Assembly: GCF_947488185.1 (NCBI RefSeq)
Contig: NZ_CANKYM010000002.1
Coordinates: 744,001 to 808,000 of the forward strand
Reading direction: 5' to 3'
DNA length: 64,000 nucleotides
DNA from: an uncultured Roseobacter sp.
GTDB lineage: Bacteria > Pseudomonadota > Alphaproteobacteria > Rhodobacterales > Rhodobacteraceae
Positions 37,590 to 46,012 of the stretch are shown piece by piece. The position numbers and the translations under genes were made by a program. The first letter of the stretch is position 1; every line of letters begins with the position of its first letter. The notes beneath the pieces were generated by a model that saw nothing but the letters and a program-made list of their open reading frames with translations, made no database searches and was not told where the DNA came from.

Positions 37590-38738
37590 ATGCAATTGAA
37601 ATCACTGATCCTCGCGGCAGGTCTGGCGGCTTTTGCCAGTGCCGGGCACGCAGATGGGCACGCCGGTGCCGTCAAGGTCGGCATGATCACCACGCTGTCG
37701 GGCGGGGGCGCGGGCCTCGGCATCGACGTGCGGGACGGGTTCATGCTGGCGGCCAAGATGGCGGGCAATGACAAGCTGGAGGTCGTGATCGAAGACGATC
37801 AGCGCAAGCCCGAGATCGCCGTGCAACTGGCCGACAAAATGATCCAGTCCGAGAAGGTCGACATCATGACCGGTATCATCTGGTCGAACCTCGCCATGGC
37901 CGTGGTGCCCGCAGCGACGGCGCAGGGCAAGTTCTACATCTCGCCCAACGCAGGCCCCTCGGCGCTGGCGGGCAAGGGGTGTCATCCGCTTTACTTCAAC
38001 GTGGCCTGGCAGAACGACAACCTGCATGAGGCTGCGGGCGCCTATGCCAATGATGCGGGCTACAAGAATACCTTTATCCTTGCGCCGAATTATCCGGCGG
38101 GCCAGGACGCGCTGACCGGGTACAAGCGCATGTATGGCGGCGAACTGGCGGGCGAAATCTACACCAAGCTGGGCCAGACCGACTATGCCGCCGAGATCGC
38201 GCAAATCCGCGCCTCCGGGGCGGATAGCGTGTTTTTCTTCCTGCCCGGTGGCATGGGCATCTCCTTCCTCAAGCAATATGCGGGCTCCGGCGTGGACCTG
38301 CCTGTCGTTGGTCCAGCTTTCAGCTTTGACCAGGGTATTTTGCAGGCGGTTGGTGATGCAGCCCTTGGGGTGAAGAACACCAGCCAGTGGAACAAGGACC
38401 TCGACAGCCGGGCCAATGCCGCCTTTGTCGAGGCGTTTCAGGCCGAATATGGCCGTCTGCCCTCGCTCTATGCCAGCCAGGGCTATGACGCGGCGAACCT
38501 GATCCTCAGCGCCATGGACAAGGCGGATGTGAAAGACGCCGATGCCTTCCGCGCAGCACTGGCGTCAGCGGAATTCGACTCTGTGCGCGGCGACTTCAAG
38601 TTCGGTACCAACCAGCACCCGGTGCAGGACTACTATGTGCGCGAAGTGATCAAGGAAGGCGATGTCTTCACCAACAAGATCATCTCCGCCAGCCTGACCA
38701 ATCACGTGGATGCCTATGCCGCCGAGTGCAGCTACTGA
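37590..38738 (+). CDS. branched-chain-type ABC transporter substrate-binding protein (first copy)
   Basis: The protein has 382 residues with a Sec signal peptide (cleavage near ASAGHA) and the Leu/Ile/Val-binding fold: VKVGMITTLSGGGAGLG, IEDDQRKPEIAVQLADKMI, SPNAGPSALAGKGC, QGYDAANLILSAM. Divergent members bind aromatic acids, keto acids or other small carboxylates, so the ligand is open. It is followed after 3 bp by a BKACE-family enzyme and then by two permeases and two ATPases. Confidence 0.9.
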   Translation: MQLKSLILAAGLAAFASAGHADGHAGAVKVGMITTLSGGGAGLGIDVRDGFMLAAKMAGNDKLEVVIEDDQRKPEIAVQLADKMIQSEKVDIMTGIIWSNLAMAVVPAATAQGKFYISPNAGPSALAGKGCHPLYFNVAWQNDNLHEAAGAYANDAGYKNTFILAPNYPAGQDALTGYKRMYGGELAGEIYTKLGQTDYAAEIAQIRASGADSVFFFLPGGMGISFLKQYAGSGVDLPVVGPAFSFDQGILQAVGDAALGVKNTSQWNKDLDSRANAAFVEAFQAEYGRLPSLYASQGYDAANLILSAMDKADVKDADAFRAALASAEFDSVRGDFKFGTNQHPVQDYYVREVIKEGDVFTNKIISASLTNHVDAYAAECSY

Positions 38739-38741
38739 GCG

Positions 38742-39458
38742 ATGCTGCAAGCCTGCCTGAACGGAAATGCCAGTGGGGCGGGCGTGCCTGTCACGCCTGC
38801 CGCGCTGGCGGCGGATACGTCTGTCGCCTTTGATCTGGGGCTGCGCCACCTGCATCTGCATCCACGCGATGCAGAGGGTGTGGAAACGCTGCAGCAGGCT
38901 CCGACCGATGCCGCCATCGTCGCCTGCCGCAAGGCTGCGCCGGAGATGTTTGTCGGCATCGGCACCGGTGCCTGGATTGCCCCGGGTCCGAAGGGGCGCA
39001 TGGACGACCTGGCGGGATGGCGTGTGGCGCCAGACTATGTCTCGGTCAACCTCAATGAGCCCGATGCGCCGGAGGTCATGGCGCTGATGGCCCGTTTTGG
39101 GATCGGGGTGGAGGCCGGGATCTGGAGCGATGCGGATGCCGCGCGCTTTTGCGCGCTGAACCTGCCGCCGCAAACCCGCATCCTGATTGAAATGCCCGAC
39201 GCAGACGACGTGGACCCGGAGATTGACCGCATCCGCGCGCGGCTTGCTGCGGCAGGGCGGACCGAACCCGTCTTGTTGCATGGCGAGGGGGTTTCGGCCT
39301 GGCCCTGCCTGCGCCGTGCGGCGCAAGAGGGTCTCTCATCGCGCATCGGTTTTGAGGATTGCGACCACCTCCCCGATGGCACACTGGCCGTTGACAACGC
39401 CTCCCTGATCCTGGCGGCGGTGGAGATCTTCCACGACGCCGGGCGCCCGCTCGCATGA
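38742..39458 (+). CDS. BKACE-family (3-keto-5-aminohexanoate cleavage enzyme, DUF849) protein
   Basis: The protein has 238 residues. The zinc-site motif LHLHPRDAEG is near residue 36, and there are TIM-barrel segments ending IEMPDAD, LLHGEGVSAWP, RIGFED and AVDNASLI. Family members condense a beta-keto acid with acetyl-CoA to give a CoA ester and acetoacetate. At 238 residues it is shorter than the roughly 275-310 of typical BKACE members. It lies between the binding protein and permease of a branched-chain-type importer, with a 4-bp overlap to the latter, suggesting the imported compound or a derivative is its substrate. Confidence 0.83.
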   Translation: MLQACLNGNASGAGVPVTPAALAADTSVAFDLGLRHLHLHPRDAEGVETLQQAPTDAAIVACRKAAPEMFVGIGTGAWIAPGPKGRMDDLAGWRVAPDYVSVNLNEPDAPEVMALMARFGIGVEAGIWSDADAARFCALNLPPQTRILIEMPDADDVDPEIDRIRARLAAAGRTEPVLLHGEGVSAWPCLRRAAQEGLSSRIGFEDCDHLPDGTLAVDNASLILAAVEIFHDAGRPLA

Positions 39459-40372
39459 GCACGCTGCTGCTGATCGAGCAGGTCCTGAACGGGCTGCAAT
39501 TCGGGGTGATGCTGTTCCTGATGGCTGCGGGGCTGACGCTGATTTTCGGCGTCATGGGGCTGATCAACCTCGCCCATGGCTCGCTCTACATGGTCGGTGC
39601 CTTTGCCGCTGCAGCCGTGGCCGGGGCCACGGGGTCCTTCGTGTTGGCCCTCATCGCCAGCCTGATCGCTGCCGCTGCTGCCGGGGCGATCATCGAACTG
39701 GTGGTCATCCGCAGGCTTTACGATCGCGATCACCTGGATCAGGTGCTGGCCACCTTTGCCCTGATCCTGATCTTTTCCGAAGGCACGCGGTGGGTCTTTG
39801 GGTCCTTTCCGCTCTTTCTCGACATTCCCGACGCGCTCGCCGGTCCGGTGCTGCTGCCCGGCGGTATCCAGTATCCCGCCTACCGGTTGCTGATCATCGC
39901 CATCGGGCTTTTGGTTGCGTTCGGGCTGTTCCAGCTCATCGCGCGCACCCGCATCGGTATCCAGATCCGGGCGGGTGAGAGCGACCGCGAGATGATCGCA
40001 GCACTTGGCGTCGATATCTCCAAACTCTACACGCTGGTCTTTGCCCTGGGGGCAGCCCTTGCCGGACTGGCCGGAGCCCTGGTCGGTGCGATCCAGTCGG
40101 TGCAGGTGGGTATGGGTGAACCGGTGCTGATCCTCGCCTTCGTGGTGATCGTGATCGGCGGCATCGGCTCCATCAAAGGGGCGCTTGTGGGGGCCTTGCT
40201 GGTGGGGCTCACCGACACATTGGGCGGCGTGCTGCTGCCGGGCTTTTTTGGCACCTTCATGGAGACTTCTGCCGCCACCGCTGTCGGCTCTTCTCTGGCA
40301 TCGATGTCGATCTATATCCTCATGGCGGGGGTACTGCTCTTCAAACCCACCGGCCTGTACGGGAGCGCCTGA
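39455..40372 (+). CDS. branched-chain-type ABC transporter permease, LivH type (first copy)
   Basis: This is a 305-residue hydrophobic inner-membrane permease with LivH family motifs GLTLIFGVMGLINLAHGSLYMVGAF near the N-terminus, IRAGESDREMIAALG, and VVIVIGGIGSIKGALVGAL. It overlaps the BKACE gene by 4 bp and precedes the LivM gene by 1 bp, forming a compact operon. Confidence 0.93.
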   Translation: MSTLLLIEQVLNGLQFGVMLFLMAAGLTLIFGVMGLINLAHGSLYMVGAFAAAAVAGATGSFVLALIASLIAAAAAGAIIELVVIRRLYDRDHLDQVLATFALILIFSEGTRWVFGSFPLFLDIPDALAGPVLLPGGIQYPAYRLLIIAIGLLVAFGLFQLIARTRIGIQIRAGESDREMIAALGVDISKLYTLVFALGAALAGLAGALVGAIQSVQVGMGEPVLILAFVVIVIGGIGSIKGALVGALLVGLTDTLGGVLLPGFFGTFMETSAATAVGSSLASMSIYILMAGVLLFKPTGLYGSA

Positions 40373-40373
40373 G

Positions 40374-41357
40374 ATGTCCCGCGCCACCCTCATCAACACA
40401 GCCCTATTCCTGATGCTGCCAATCACAGCGCTTGTGGCACTAGCACTGGATGAACCCTTCATCATCACACTGGCGACCAAGGTCGCGATCCTTGCACTTG
40501 CAGGCGTCGGGCTGAACATCGCGCTGGGCCTCGGCGGTCTGGTCAGCCTCGGACACGCGGCGTTTTTCGGTATCGGTGGCTATGCGATGGGCATCCTCGC
40601 CCATCACGCCCAGACCTTCACCCCGTTGATGGAGGCGCCCTTCCTGCTCGAAGGCACCAAGTTCATGCCGGTGATCTGGGTGGTTGCGGTGATCGCGGGG
40701 GCGCTGGCCGCACTCGCAATCGGGGCGCTCAGCCTGCGCACCTCCGGTGTCTATTTCATCATGATCACGCTCGCTTTTGGTCAGATGCTCTATTACTTCG
40801 CGATCAGCTGGCCCGCATACGGGGGCGAAGACGGGCTGTCGATCTATGTCCGCAACGGCTTCCCGGGGCTGAACACGCTCGATCCGATCCAGTTCTTTGT
40901 CCTTTGTTTTGTGATCCTGGCCCTTGTGCTTTTCTGCACGGGCAGGCTTGCCGCCGCGCCCTTTGGCCTGGCGCTTTCCGCTGCGCGCCAGAACGCCGAG
41001 CGGGTGGAGACCGTGGGTCTTTCACCCTACCGGCTGCGCCTGCTCGCCTTTGTGATCTCCGGCGCGGTCACCGCCCTTGCCGGCGCTCTCTTTGCCGATC
41101 TCAACCGCTTTGTCAGCCCGACCATGCTGAGCTGGCATATGTCGGGCGAAATCATGATTTTCGTCATTCTCGGCGGGGTGGGGCGGCTCTTTGGTCCTGT
41201 CGCGGGAGCCGCCCTTTTTATTCTGCTGGAGCACGTGCTGGGCGGGTTGAGCGATTTCTGGCACGTCTATCTCGGTCTCCTGCTGCTGCTGGTCGTATTG
41301 TTTGCGCGGGGCGGCATGATTGGTCTGGCCGCTGGACGTGAGGTGGCCCATGACTGA
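40374..41357 (+). CDS. branched-chain-type ABC transporter permease, LivM type (first copy)
   Basis: This 327-residue permease has LivM signatures VGLNIALGLGGLVSLGHAAFFGIGGY, a central LAFGQMLYYFAISW, AARQNAERVETVGLSP and a late ILGGVGRLFGPVAGAALF. ATG 40374 lies 1 bp after the LivH stop; upstream in-frame starts lie inside livH. The 3' end overlaps the ATPase gene by 8 bp. Confidence 0.93.
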   Translation: MSRATLINTALFLMLPITALVALALDEPFIITLATKVAILALAGVGLNIALGLGGLVSLGHAAFFGIGGYAMGILAHHAQTFTPLMEAPFLLEGTKFMPVIWVVAVIAGALAALAIGALSLRTSGVYFIMITLAFGQMLYYFAISWPAYGGEDGLSIYVRNGFPGLNTLDPIQFFVLCFVILALVLFCTGRLAAAPFGLALSAARQNAERVETVGLSPYRLRLLAFVISGAVTALAGALFADLNRFVSPTMLSWHMSGEIMIFVILGGVGRLFGPVAGAALFILLEHVLGGLSDFWHVYLGLLLLLVVLFARGGMIGLAAGREVAHD

Positions 41358-42105
41358 GCCGCTCTTACAGATCAAATCGCTGAACAAATCCTTTGGCGCG
41401 CTCAAGGCTACGGATGACGTATCCCTGACCCTCTACCCGCGCGAAATCCACGCGCTGATTGGGCCCAATGGCGCAGGAAAATCGACCCTGATCAAGCAGG
41501 TGGCGGGTGGGTTGCAGCCAAACTCGGGTGAGATCTGGTTTGACGGGCGCGATGTCACCGGCCTGAGCACCGTGGCCCGCGCGCGGGCGGGATTGGGTCG
41601 AACCTTCCAGATCTCTTCGCTGGCGATGGAGTATACCGTCCTTCAAAACGCGGTTCTGGGTGCCCTCGGGCACAGTGGCGCGGTCTGGCGCTTTTTCAAT
41701 CCGGTCATGGGTAACGCGCCCCTGCGCAACGCAGCGATAGCAGCCCTTGAGCGTGTCGGGCTGGTCGAGCATGCCGCCAAACGCACCGCTGACCTCAGCC
41801 ACGGGCAGCGCCGCCTGCTGGAAGTGGCCGTTGCGCTGACCCTGCAACCACGCGTTTTCCTGATGGATGAACCGATGGCCGGGCTGGGGGCCAGCGGGTC
41901 AAAGCGGCTGACCGGATTTCTCGACGGTTTGCGCAGCGAGGCACCGATCCTCCTGGTCGAACACGACATGGATGCGGTCTTTGCCCTCGCGGATCGCATC
42001 TCCGTGCTGGTTTACGGCAAGATCATCGCCACAGGCACAGCGGAGGAAATCAGGTCTAACCCCGCCGTGCGCGAGGCCTACCTCGGCGAGGAGGACGCTG
42101 CATGA
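41350..42105 (+). CDS. branched-chain-type ABC transporter ATP-binding protein, LivG type (first copy)
   Basis: The 251-residue ATPase has Walker A GPNGAGKST, signature LSHGQRRLLEVAVAL (LSHGQ rather than LSGGQ, common in LivG) and Walker B VFLMDEPMAGLG. MTEPLLQIKSLNKSFG at ATG 41350 is the natural start. It overlaps the LivM gene by 8 bp and the LivF gene by 4 bp. Confidence 0.94.
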   Translation: MTEPLLQIKSLNKSFGALKATDDVSLTLYPREIHALIGPNGAGKSTLIKQVAGGLQPNSGEIWFDGRDVTGLSTVARARAGLGRTFQISSLAMEYTVLQNAVLGALGHSGAVWRFFNPVMGNAPLRNAAIAALERVGLVEHAAKRTADLSHGQRRLLEVAVALTLQPRVFLMDEPMAGLGASGSKRLTGFLDGLRSEAPILLVEHDMDAVFALADRISVLVYGKIIATGTAEEIRSNPAVREAYLGEEDAA

Positions 42106-42791
42106 GTTTCCTCACGCTGGATGGGATCGAAGCATTCTACGGCCCGTCTCAGGCGCTGTTTGGCGTCAACCTGTCGCTGGCCGAAGGCGAGGTGTGTGCA
42201 CTTATGGGCCGCAACGGCATGGGCAAATCCTCGACCATCAAGGTGATCTGCCGCCTGTTGAAACACAGCGCCGGGCATCTGGCCTTTGACGGGCAGGACA
42301 TGGCGGCGGTGCCACCGCATAAGGCGGCGCGCGCAGGTCTGGGGTTGGTGCCGGAGGGACGGCGCTGCTTTCCCAACCTCACCGTGCGCGAAAACCTGAT
42401 TGCGGCGGCACGTCCCGGGCATTGGGATTTTGATCAGGTCGCCCGCCTGTTCCCGCGTCTGGCGGAGCGGCAGGACCAATCCGCCGCTTCGCTCTCGGGC
42501 GGGGAGCAGCAGATGCTGTCGATTGGTCGCGCGCTGATGACGAACCCGCGGCTTTTGTTGCTGGATGAGGCGACGGAAGGGCTCGCGCCCGTCGTGCGGC
42601 AGGAAATCTGGGCGGCTGTGCGACAGTTGAAATCGAGCACCGGCATGACGATCCTTGTGGTCGACAAATCGCTGGCTGAACTGCGTCAGGTCGCCGACAG
42701 CGCGGTGATCCTCGAACGTGGCGCCACGGTCTGGTCCGGGGCCATGGCGCAGGTCACACCTGCGGTTGCCGATCAGTTCCTCGGGGTCTGA
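42102..42791 (+). CDS. branched-chain-type ABC transporter ATP-binding protein, LivF type (first copy)
   Basis: The 229-residue ATPase has Walker A GRNGMGKSS, LGLVPEGRRCFPNLTV, signature LSGGEQQMLSIGRAL, Walker B LLLLDEATEGLAP, and LVVDKSLAELRQVAD in place of the usual LVEQN. The EQN-to-DKS difference is a small departure from LivF. It ends the operon and meets the converging znuB gene 3 bp later with no room for a separate terminator. Confidence 0.93.
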   Translation: MSFLTLDGIEAFYGPSQALFGVNLSLAEGEVCALMGRNGMGKSSTIKVICRLLKHSAGHLAFDGQDMAAVPPHKAARAGLGLVPEGRRCFPNLTVRENLIAAARPGHWDFDQVARLFPRLAERQDQSAASLSGGEQQMLSIGRALMTNPRLLLLDEATEGLAPVVRQEIWAAVRQLKSSTGMTILVVDKSLAELRQVADSAVILERGATVWSGAMAQVTPAVADQFLGV

Positions 42792-42794
42792 GCA

Positions 42795-43583
42795 TCATCT
42801 CTGCAGCGCGCGCATTGTTTGCGTGCTTGCAAAGATCACGGCGGCAAGGCTGACGATGGTTGGGCCGGTTGGCGTATCGAGCGCGAAGGACACCAGCAAC
42901 CCGCCGAGGGCGGAGGCGGCACCGATCAGCGCAGCGATAACGGCCATGGTTTCAGGTGCCCGGGCAAGGGGCCGGGCAGCGGCGGCAGGGATGATCAGCA
43001 GCGCCGCAATCAACAGCGCGCCGACCACCTTGATCGCCACGGCCACCGTGATCGCCAGCGCGAGGGTCAGCACCAGTTGCTCCCTTTTCGGGTCCACGTC
43101 GCTGGCGCGGGCCATGTCCGGGCTCAGGGTGGAGGAGAGCAGGGCAGACCACCGCCACGCCACGAGGCCGAGCACAGCCAGCGCGCCGCCCCAGATGATC
43201 AGCAGATCGCCCTTGGAGACGGCCAGAATATCGCCCACCAGATAGCTGAGCAGATCGACGCGTACGTTCGGCAGAAAGGATACCGCCACCAGCCCGAAAG
43301 CCAGCGCCGCATGCGCCAGCACACCCAGCAGCGCGTCACTGCCGACACCGCGCCCGGTCAGCAGGCTCAGCAGCAGCGCCATGAGGAGTGCGATCACCAG
43401 CACGCCGCCAAAGATCGGCAGATCGATGGCCAACGCCAGCGCCACCCCGAGGATCGCCGCATGAGAGGTGGCGTCACCGAAATAGGCCATCCGTCGCCAC
43501 ACCACGAAACAGCCCAAGGGCGCAGCGGCAATGGCCACACCCAAGCCGGCAAGGGCGGCACGCACCAGAAAATCACCAAGCAT
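42795..43583 (-). CDS. znuB: zinc ABC transporter permease ZnuB
   Basis: The 262-residue ABC-3 family inner-membrane permease has MLGDFLVRAALAGLGVAIAAAPLGCFVVWRRMAYFGDATSHAAILG, typical of ZnuB, and VKVVGALLIAALLIIPAAAA. It transports zinc from periplasmic ZnuA into the cytoplasm. The start overlaps the znuC stop by one base (TAATG). It is the last gene of the zur-znuC-znuB transcript. Confidence 0.95.
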   Translation of the reverse strand: MLGDFLVRAALAGLGVAIAAAPLGCFVVWRRMAYFGDATSHAAILGVALALAIDLPIFGGVLVIALLMALLLSLLTGRGVGSDALLGVLAHAALAFGLVAVSFLPNVRVDLLSYLVGDILAVSKGDLLIIWGGALAVLGLVAWRWSALLSSTLSPDMARASDVDPKREQLVLTLALAITVAVAIKVVGALLIAALLIIPAAAARPLARAPETMAVIAALIGAASALGGLLVSFALDTPTGPTIVSLAAVIFASTQTMRALQR

Positions 43584-44329
43584 TATTCTGCTGCCTCGTG
43601 GCTGTGGTCGCAGTCCGGCCCGTGGCTGTGGCTGTGTTCGTGACGGTAGAGCGCCAACGCGCCCTGCGTGCCGGTGCCGAAGAGCGCGCGGTATTCCGGC
43701 GCGCTGGCTACGATTTCCGGCGTGCCCTCGCAGCAGATGTGACCGTTGAGGCAGAGCACCCGGTCAGAGGCGGCCATCACCACGTGCAGATCATGGCTGA
43801 CCATCAGCACCGCACATCCCTTTTGCCGCCGCACAGCTTCGATCTGGCGATAAAAGCCCGCAGCACCCGGTTGGTCGAGCCCCTGCGTTGCCTCATCCAG
43901 GATTAGCAACTCCGGTGCGCTCAGCAGGGCGCGGGCCAGCAGCACCCGCTGAAACTGGCCACCGGACAGCGCCGTCATCTGGTGGTCCGCCAGATCGGGC
44001 ACACCGGCTTCTTGCAGGGCCTCGGCCACCTGTGCCGCACCGATCCGCCGCGGCAGGTTCAGGAACCGGCCCACCGTCAGCGGCAGGGTGGGGTCGATCA
44101 CAAGGCTTTGCGGCACATATCCGATTTTCAGACCGCGTTTGCGGGTGATCTTGCCGCGGACAGGGGTCAGGGCGCCGATCAATGCGCGCAGCAGGCTGGA
44201 CTTGCCGGATCCATTCGGTCCGACAATGGTGACGATCTCGCCGGGGTTCAGGGTGAAATTCACACCGCGCAACACGGTGCGTCCCTGATAGGCCAGCGAC
44301 AGGTCGCTGGTGCGCAGCAGCGCGCTCAC
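43583..44329 (-). CDS. znuC: zinc ABC transporter ATP-binding protein ZnuC
   Basis: The 248-residue ATPase has Walker A GPNGSGKSS (38-46), VPQSLVIDPTLPLTV (a ZnuC marker), signature LSGGQFQRVLLARAL and Walker B LILDEATQGLD. The C-terminus is His-rich (HEHSHSHGPDCDHSHE), a frequent ZnuC trait that may bind zinc. It overlaps zur by 4 bp. Confidence 0.95.
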   Translation of the reverse strand: MSALLRTSDLSLAYQGRTVLRGVNFTLNPGEIVTIVGPNGSGKSSLLRALIGALTPVRGKITRKRGLKIGYVPQSLVIDPTLPLTVGRFLNLPRRIGAAQVAEALQEAGVPDLADHQMTALSGGQFQRVLLARALLSAPELLILDEATQGLDQPGAAGFYRQIEAVRRQKGCAVLMVSHDLHVVMAASDRVLCLNGHICCEGTPEIVASAPEYRALFGTGTQGALALYRHEHSHSHGPDCDHSHEAAE

Positions 44330-44742
44330 CGCGCGGGCTCCTGACAGGAAGGGCAGAGGCCCCGGGCTTCGACCACCGTGTGTTCGATCTGAAAGCCTGC
44401 GGCACGGGCGGCATCGCCGAGGCGGCCGGAGGTCATCGCGGTGTCCGCTTCGGCCACTGCCTTGCAGCCCCGACAGATCAGGAAGGCAGGGGAGTGGTCG
44501 GTGCCGGAATGGGCGCAGGCGATATAGGCGTTCAGCGCTTCGATCTTATGCGCCAGCCCGGTCTTGACCAGAAAATCGAGCGCCCGGTAGGCAACTGGCG
44601 GCTGCGACCCCAGACCTTCATCCGCCAGCTGCGCCAGCAGATCATAAGCGCCAAGAGCCCGATGCTCGCGCAGCAGTATTTCCAGCGTACGTTGCCGTAC
44701 AGGTGTGAACTTGAGTCCTTCCTTTTCGCAATGCGCGCGCAT
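44326..44742 (-). CDS. zur: Fur-family zinc uptake regulator Zur (shown as the intact reading frame; probable 5' frameshift)
   Basis: The 138-residue frame has FTPVRQRTLEILLREHRALGAYDLL and PPVAYRALDFLVKTGLAHKIEALNAYIAC (winged helix), CRGCKAVAE (zinc cysteines) and a C-terminal CPSCQ. It represses zinc uptake genes when zinc is bound. Upstream, in a different frame, ATG 44803 opens MAAIGFCAHDHTACVADLMAHA behind GGGAGAGG, which is the expected N-terminus of alphaproteobacterial Zur. The two frames could be joined by one base lost or two gained within the GCGCGCG run at about 44732-44745. So either the gene is frameshifted, the sequence has an error, or translation starts at the internal ATG 44742. 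Confidence 0.88.
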   Translation of the reverse strand: MRAHCEKEGLKFTPVRQRTLEILLREHRALGAYDLLAQLADEGLGSQPPVAYRALDFLVKTGLAHKIEALNAYIACAHSGTDHSPAFLICRGCKAVAEADTAMTSGRLGDAARAAGFQIEHTVVEARGLCPSCQEPAR

Positions 44743-44803
44743 GCGCCATCAAGTCTGCGACACAGGCGGTATGATCATGTGCGCAAAAGCCAATCGCGGC
44801 CAT
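44743..44803 (-). pseudogene. zur: out-of-frame N-terminal segment of zur
   Basis: Reading from ATG 44803 gives MAAIGFCAHDHTACVADLMAH, with the HDH/C pattern seen near the start of Zur proteins, and a GGGAGAGG ribosome binding site at the right distance. The frame then runs into unrelated residues and stops after about 54 codons. It is one frame off the main zur body. I regard this as the true 5' end of the gene, either disconnected by a small indel or connected in the real genome. Confidence 0.6.
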
Positions 44804-44827
44804 GGGCCTCTCCCTCAGAAAAGAATT

Positions 44828-44845
44828 GATATGTTATAACATGCC
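44828..44845. promoter_or_regulatory. Zur box between zur-znuCB and znuA
   Basis: The site GATATGTTATAACATGCC is centred on the perfect 12-bp palindrome ATGTTATAACAT (44831-44842). It lies between the divergent zur and znuA starts. Alphaproteobacterial Zur sites are known to be AT-rich palindromes containing this GTTATAAC core. Binding here would repress both transcripts under zinc sufficiency. Confidence 0.8.
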
Positions 44846-44882
44846 TGTTAACAGAACCGGCGAATTCATACAAGGTTTTCCC

Positions 44883-45944
44883 ATGCGCGCCGTTTTCTCC
44901 ATTCTTACCGTTTTTCCCCTGTCTCAGCCAGCCGTCGCCGACACGCCCCGAGTCGTGACGGACATCGCCCCAATTCACAGCCTCGTGGCCCGCGTGATGG
45001 AGGGGGTCGGCACGCCTGACCTGATCCTGCCTCCCGGCGCATCACCCCATGGATATGCCATGCGCCCCTCCGAAGTGCGTGCGATCTCCTCTGCTGATGT
45101 CATTGTCTGGGTCGGGCCCGCACTGACACCTTGGCTGGCGGACACGCTGGACACGCTGGCCCCTGATGCGCAGCAGCTTGAATTGATGGAAGCCGCAGGC
45201 GTCACGCACCTGCCGTTCAGAATCGGTGCGATGTTCGACGCGCATGATGATCACGATCATGACGGCCACGCCGAAGAGGCGAACCACGATGACCATAACG
45301 ATCACAACGCGCATGATGACCATGACGACCACAACGGGCATGATGATCATGACAAACATGACGGTCACGACACGCACGAGGCCCATGAAGCGCAGGATGC
45401 CCATGATGATCATGATCACGCACATGGTGCCGAAGATCCGCACATCTGGCTTGATCCGCACAATGGCCAGGCGATCCTGACGGCGATTTCGAACAGTCTG
45501 GCGGACGCCGACCCACAAAACGCCGACCTTTACCGCGACAACGCGGCGGCGGGCGTACGCGAACTGAAAGAGATCGAGGCCAAGATCAAGGCACGTCTTG
45601 ACCCGCTTCAGGGCAGGCCGTTCATTGTATTCCATGACGCCTACCACTATTTCGAAGCGCGATTTGGCATTGAGGCGATCGCGGCGATCAGCCTTGCAGA
45701 CGGTGGCGCGGCCAGTGCCGGTCATTTGGCCGAGGTGCGCGATACCGTGGCAGCGACTGGCGCGCGCTGTGCGCTGATCGAACCCGAGGCGCGGGAAGGG
45801 CTGATTGATGCGGTCTTCGCGGAAGCGGATATTCGGATGGAAACCGTGTATCCGCTGGGTTTGGAAAGTGATTTAGGATTAACGCTTTATGGGCAGCTCT
45901 TGATGCAGACATCGGAGGCGATTGCGCGCTGCCTTGCGGACTAG
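44883..45944 (+). CDS. znuA: zinc ABC transporter substrate-binding protein ZnuA
   Basis: The 353-residue protein starts at ATG 44883 with a signal peptide (residues 1-19, ending QPAVA). Upstream in-frame ATGs at 44802 and 44841 would overlap the Zur box or hide the signal. The cluster A-I fold has zinc ligands H56 (PHGY) and H187 (DPHIW) plus FHDAYHYF. Between them is an extended His/Asp-rich loop (residues 119-182, 20 His), typical of ZnuA and thought to capture zinc. It delivers zinc to ZnuB. Confidence 0.95.
   Translation: MRAVFSILTVFPLSQPAVADTPRVVTDIAPIHSLVARVMEGVGTPDLILPPGASPHGYAMRPSEVRAISSADVIVWVGPALTPWLADTLDTLAPDAQQLELMEAAGVTHLPFRIGAMFDAHDDHDHDGHAEEANHDDHNDHNAHDDHDDHNGHDDHDKHDGHDTHEAHEAQDAHDDHDHAHGAEDPHIWLDPHNGQAILTAISNSLADADPQNADLYRDNAAAGVRELKEIEAKIKARLDPLQGRPFIVFHDAYHYFEARFGIEAIAAISLADGGAASAGHLAEVRDTVAATGARCALIEPEAREGLIDAVFAEADIRMETVYPLGLESDLGLTLYGQLLMQTSEAIARCLAD
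45243..45425 (+). repeat. low-complexity His/Asp codon repeat in znuA
   Basis: The DNA is a degenerate tandem of CAT/CAC and GAT/GAC codons (units such as CATGATGATCATGAC) coding the ZnuA metal-capture loop with 20 histidines. Units are uneven, so it is not a perfect microsatellite. Length variation between strains is plausible. Confidence 0.85.
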
Positions 45945-45955
45945 GTTACAGAATA

Positions 45956-45983
45956 AAGGCCCCGCGGGGGGATGCGGGGCCTT
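45956..45983. terminator. bidirectional terminator between znuA and phoX
   Basis: A perfect 10-bp stem, AAGGCCCCGC (45956-45965) with GCGGGGCCTT (45974-45983), has an 8-nt loop between convergent genes. The A/T ends provide short T runs on both strands, so it can serve both transcripts. Confidence 0.75.
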
Positions 45984-46012
45984 ACATTGTCTGAAATGAC
46001 TTTAACAATCTC

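Noticed and set aside
45243..45425. His-codon repeat considered as a CRISPR-like or tandem-repeat array
   Set aside because: Units are irregular, in frame with znuA and match the known metal-binding loop.
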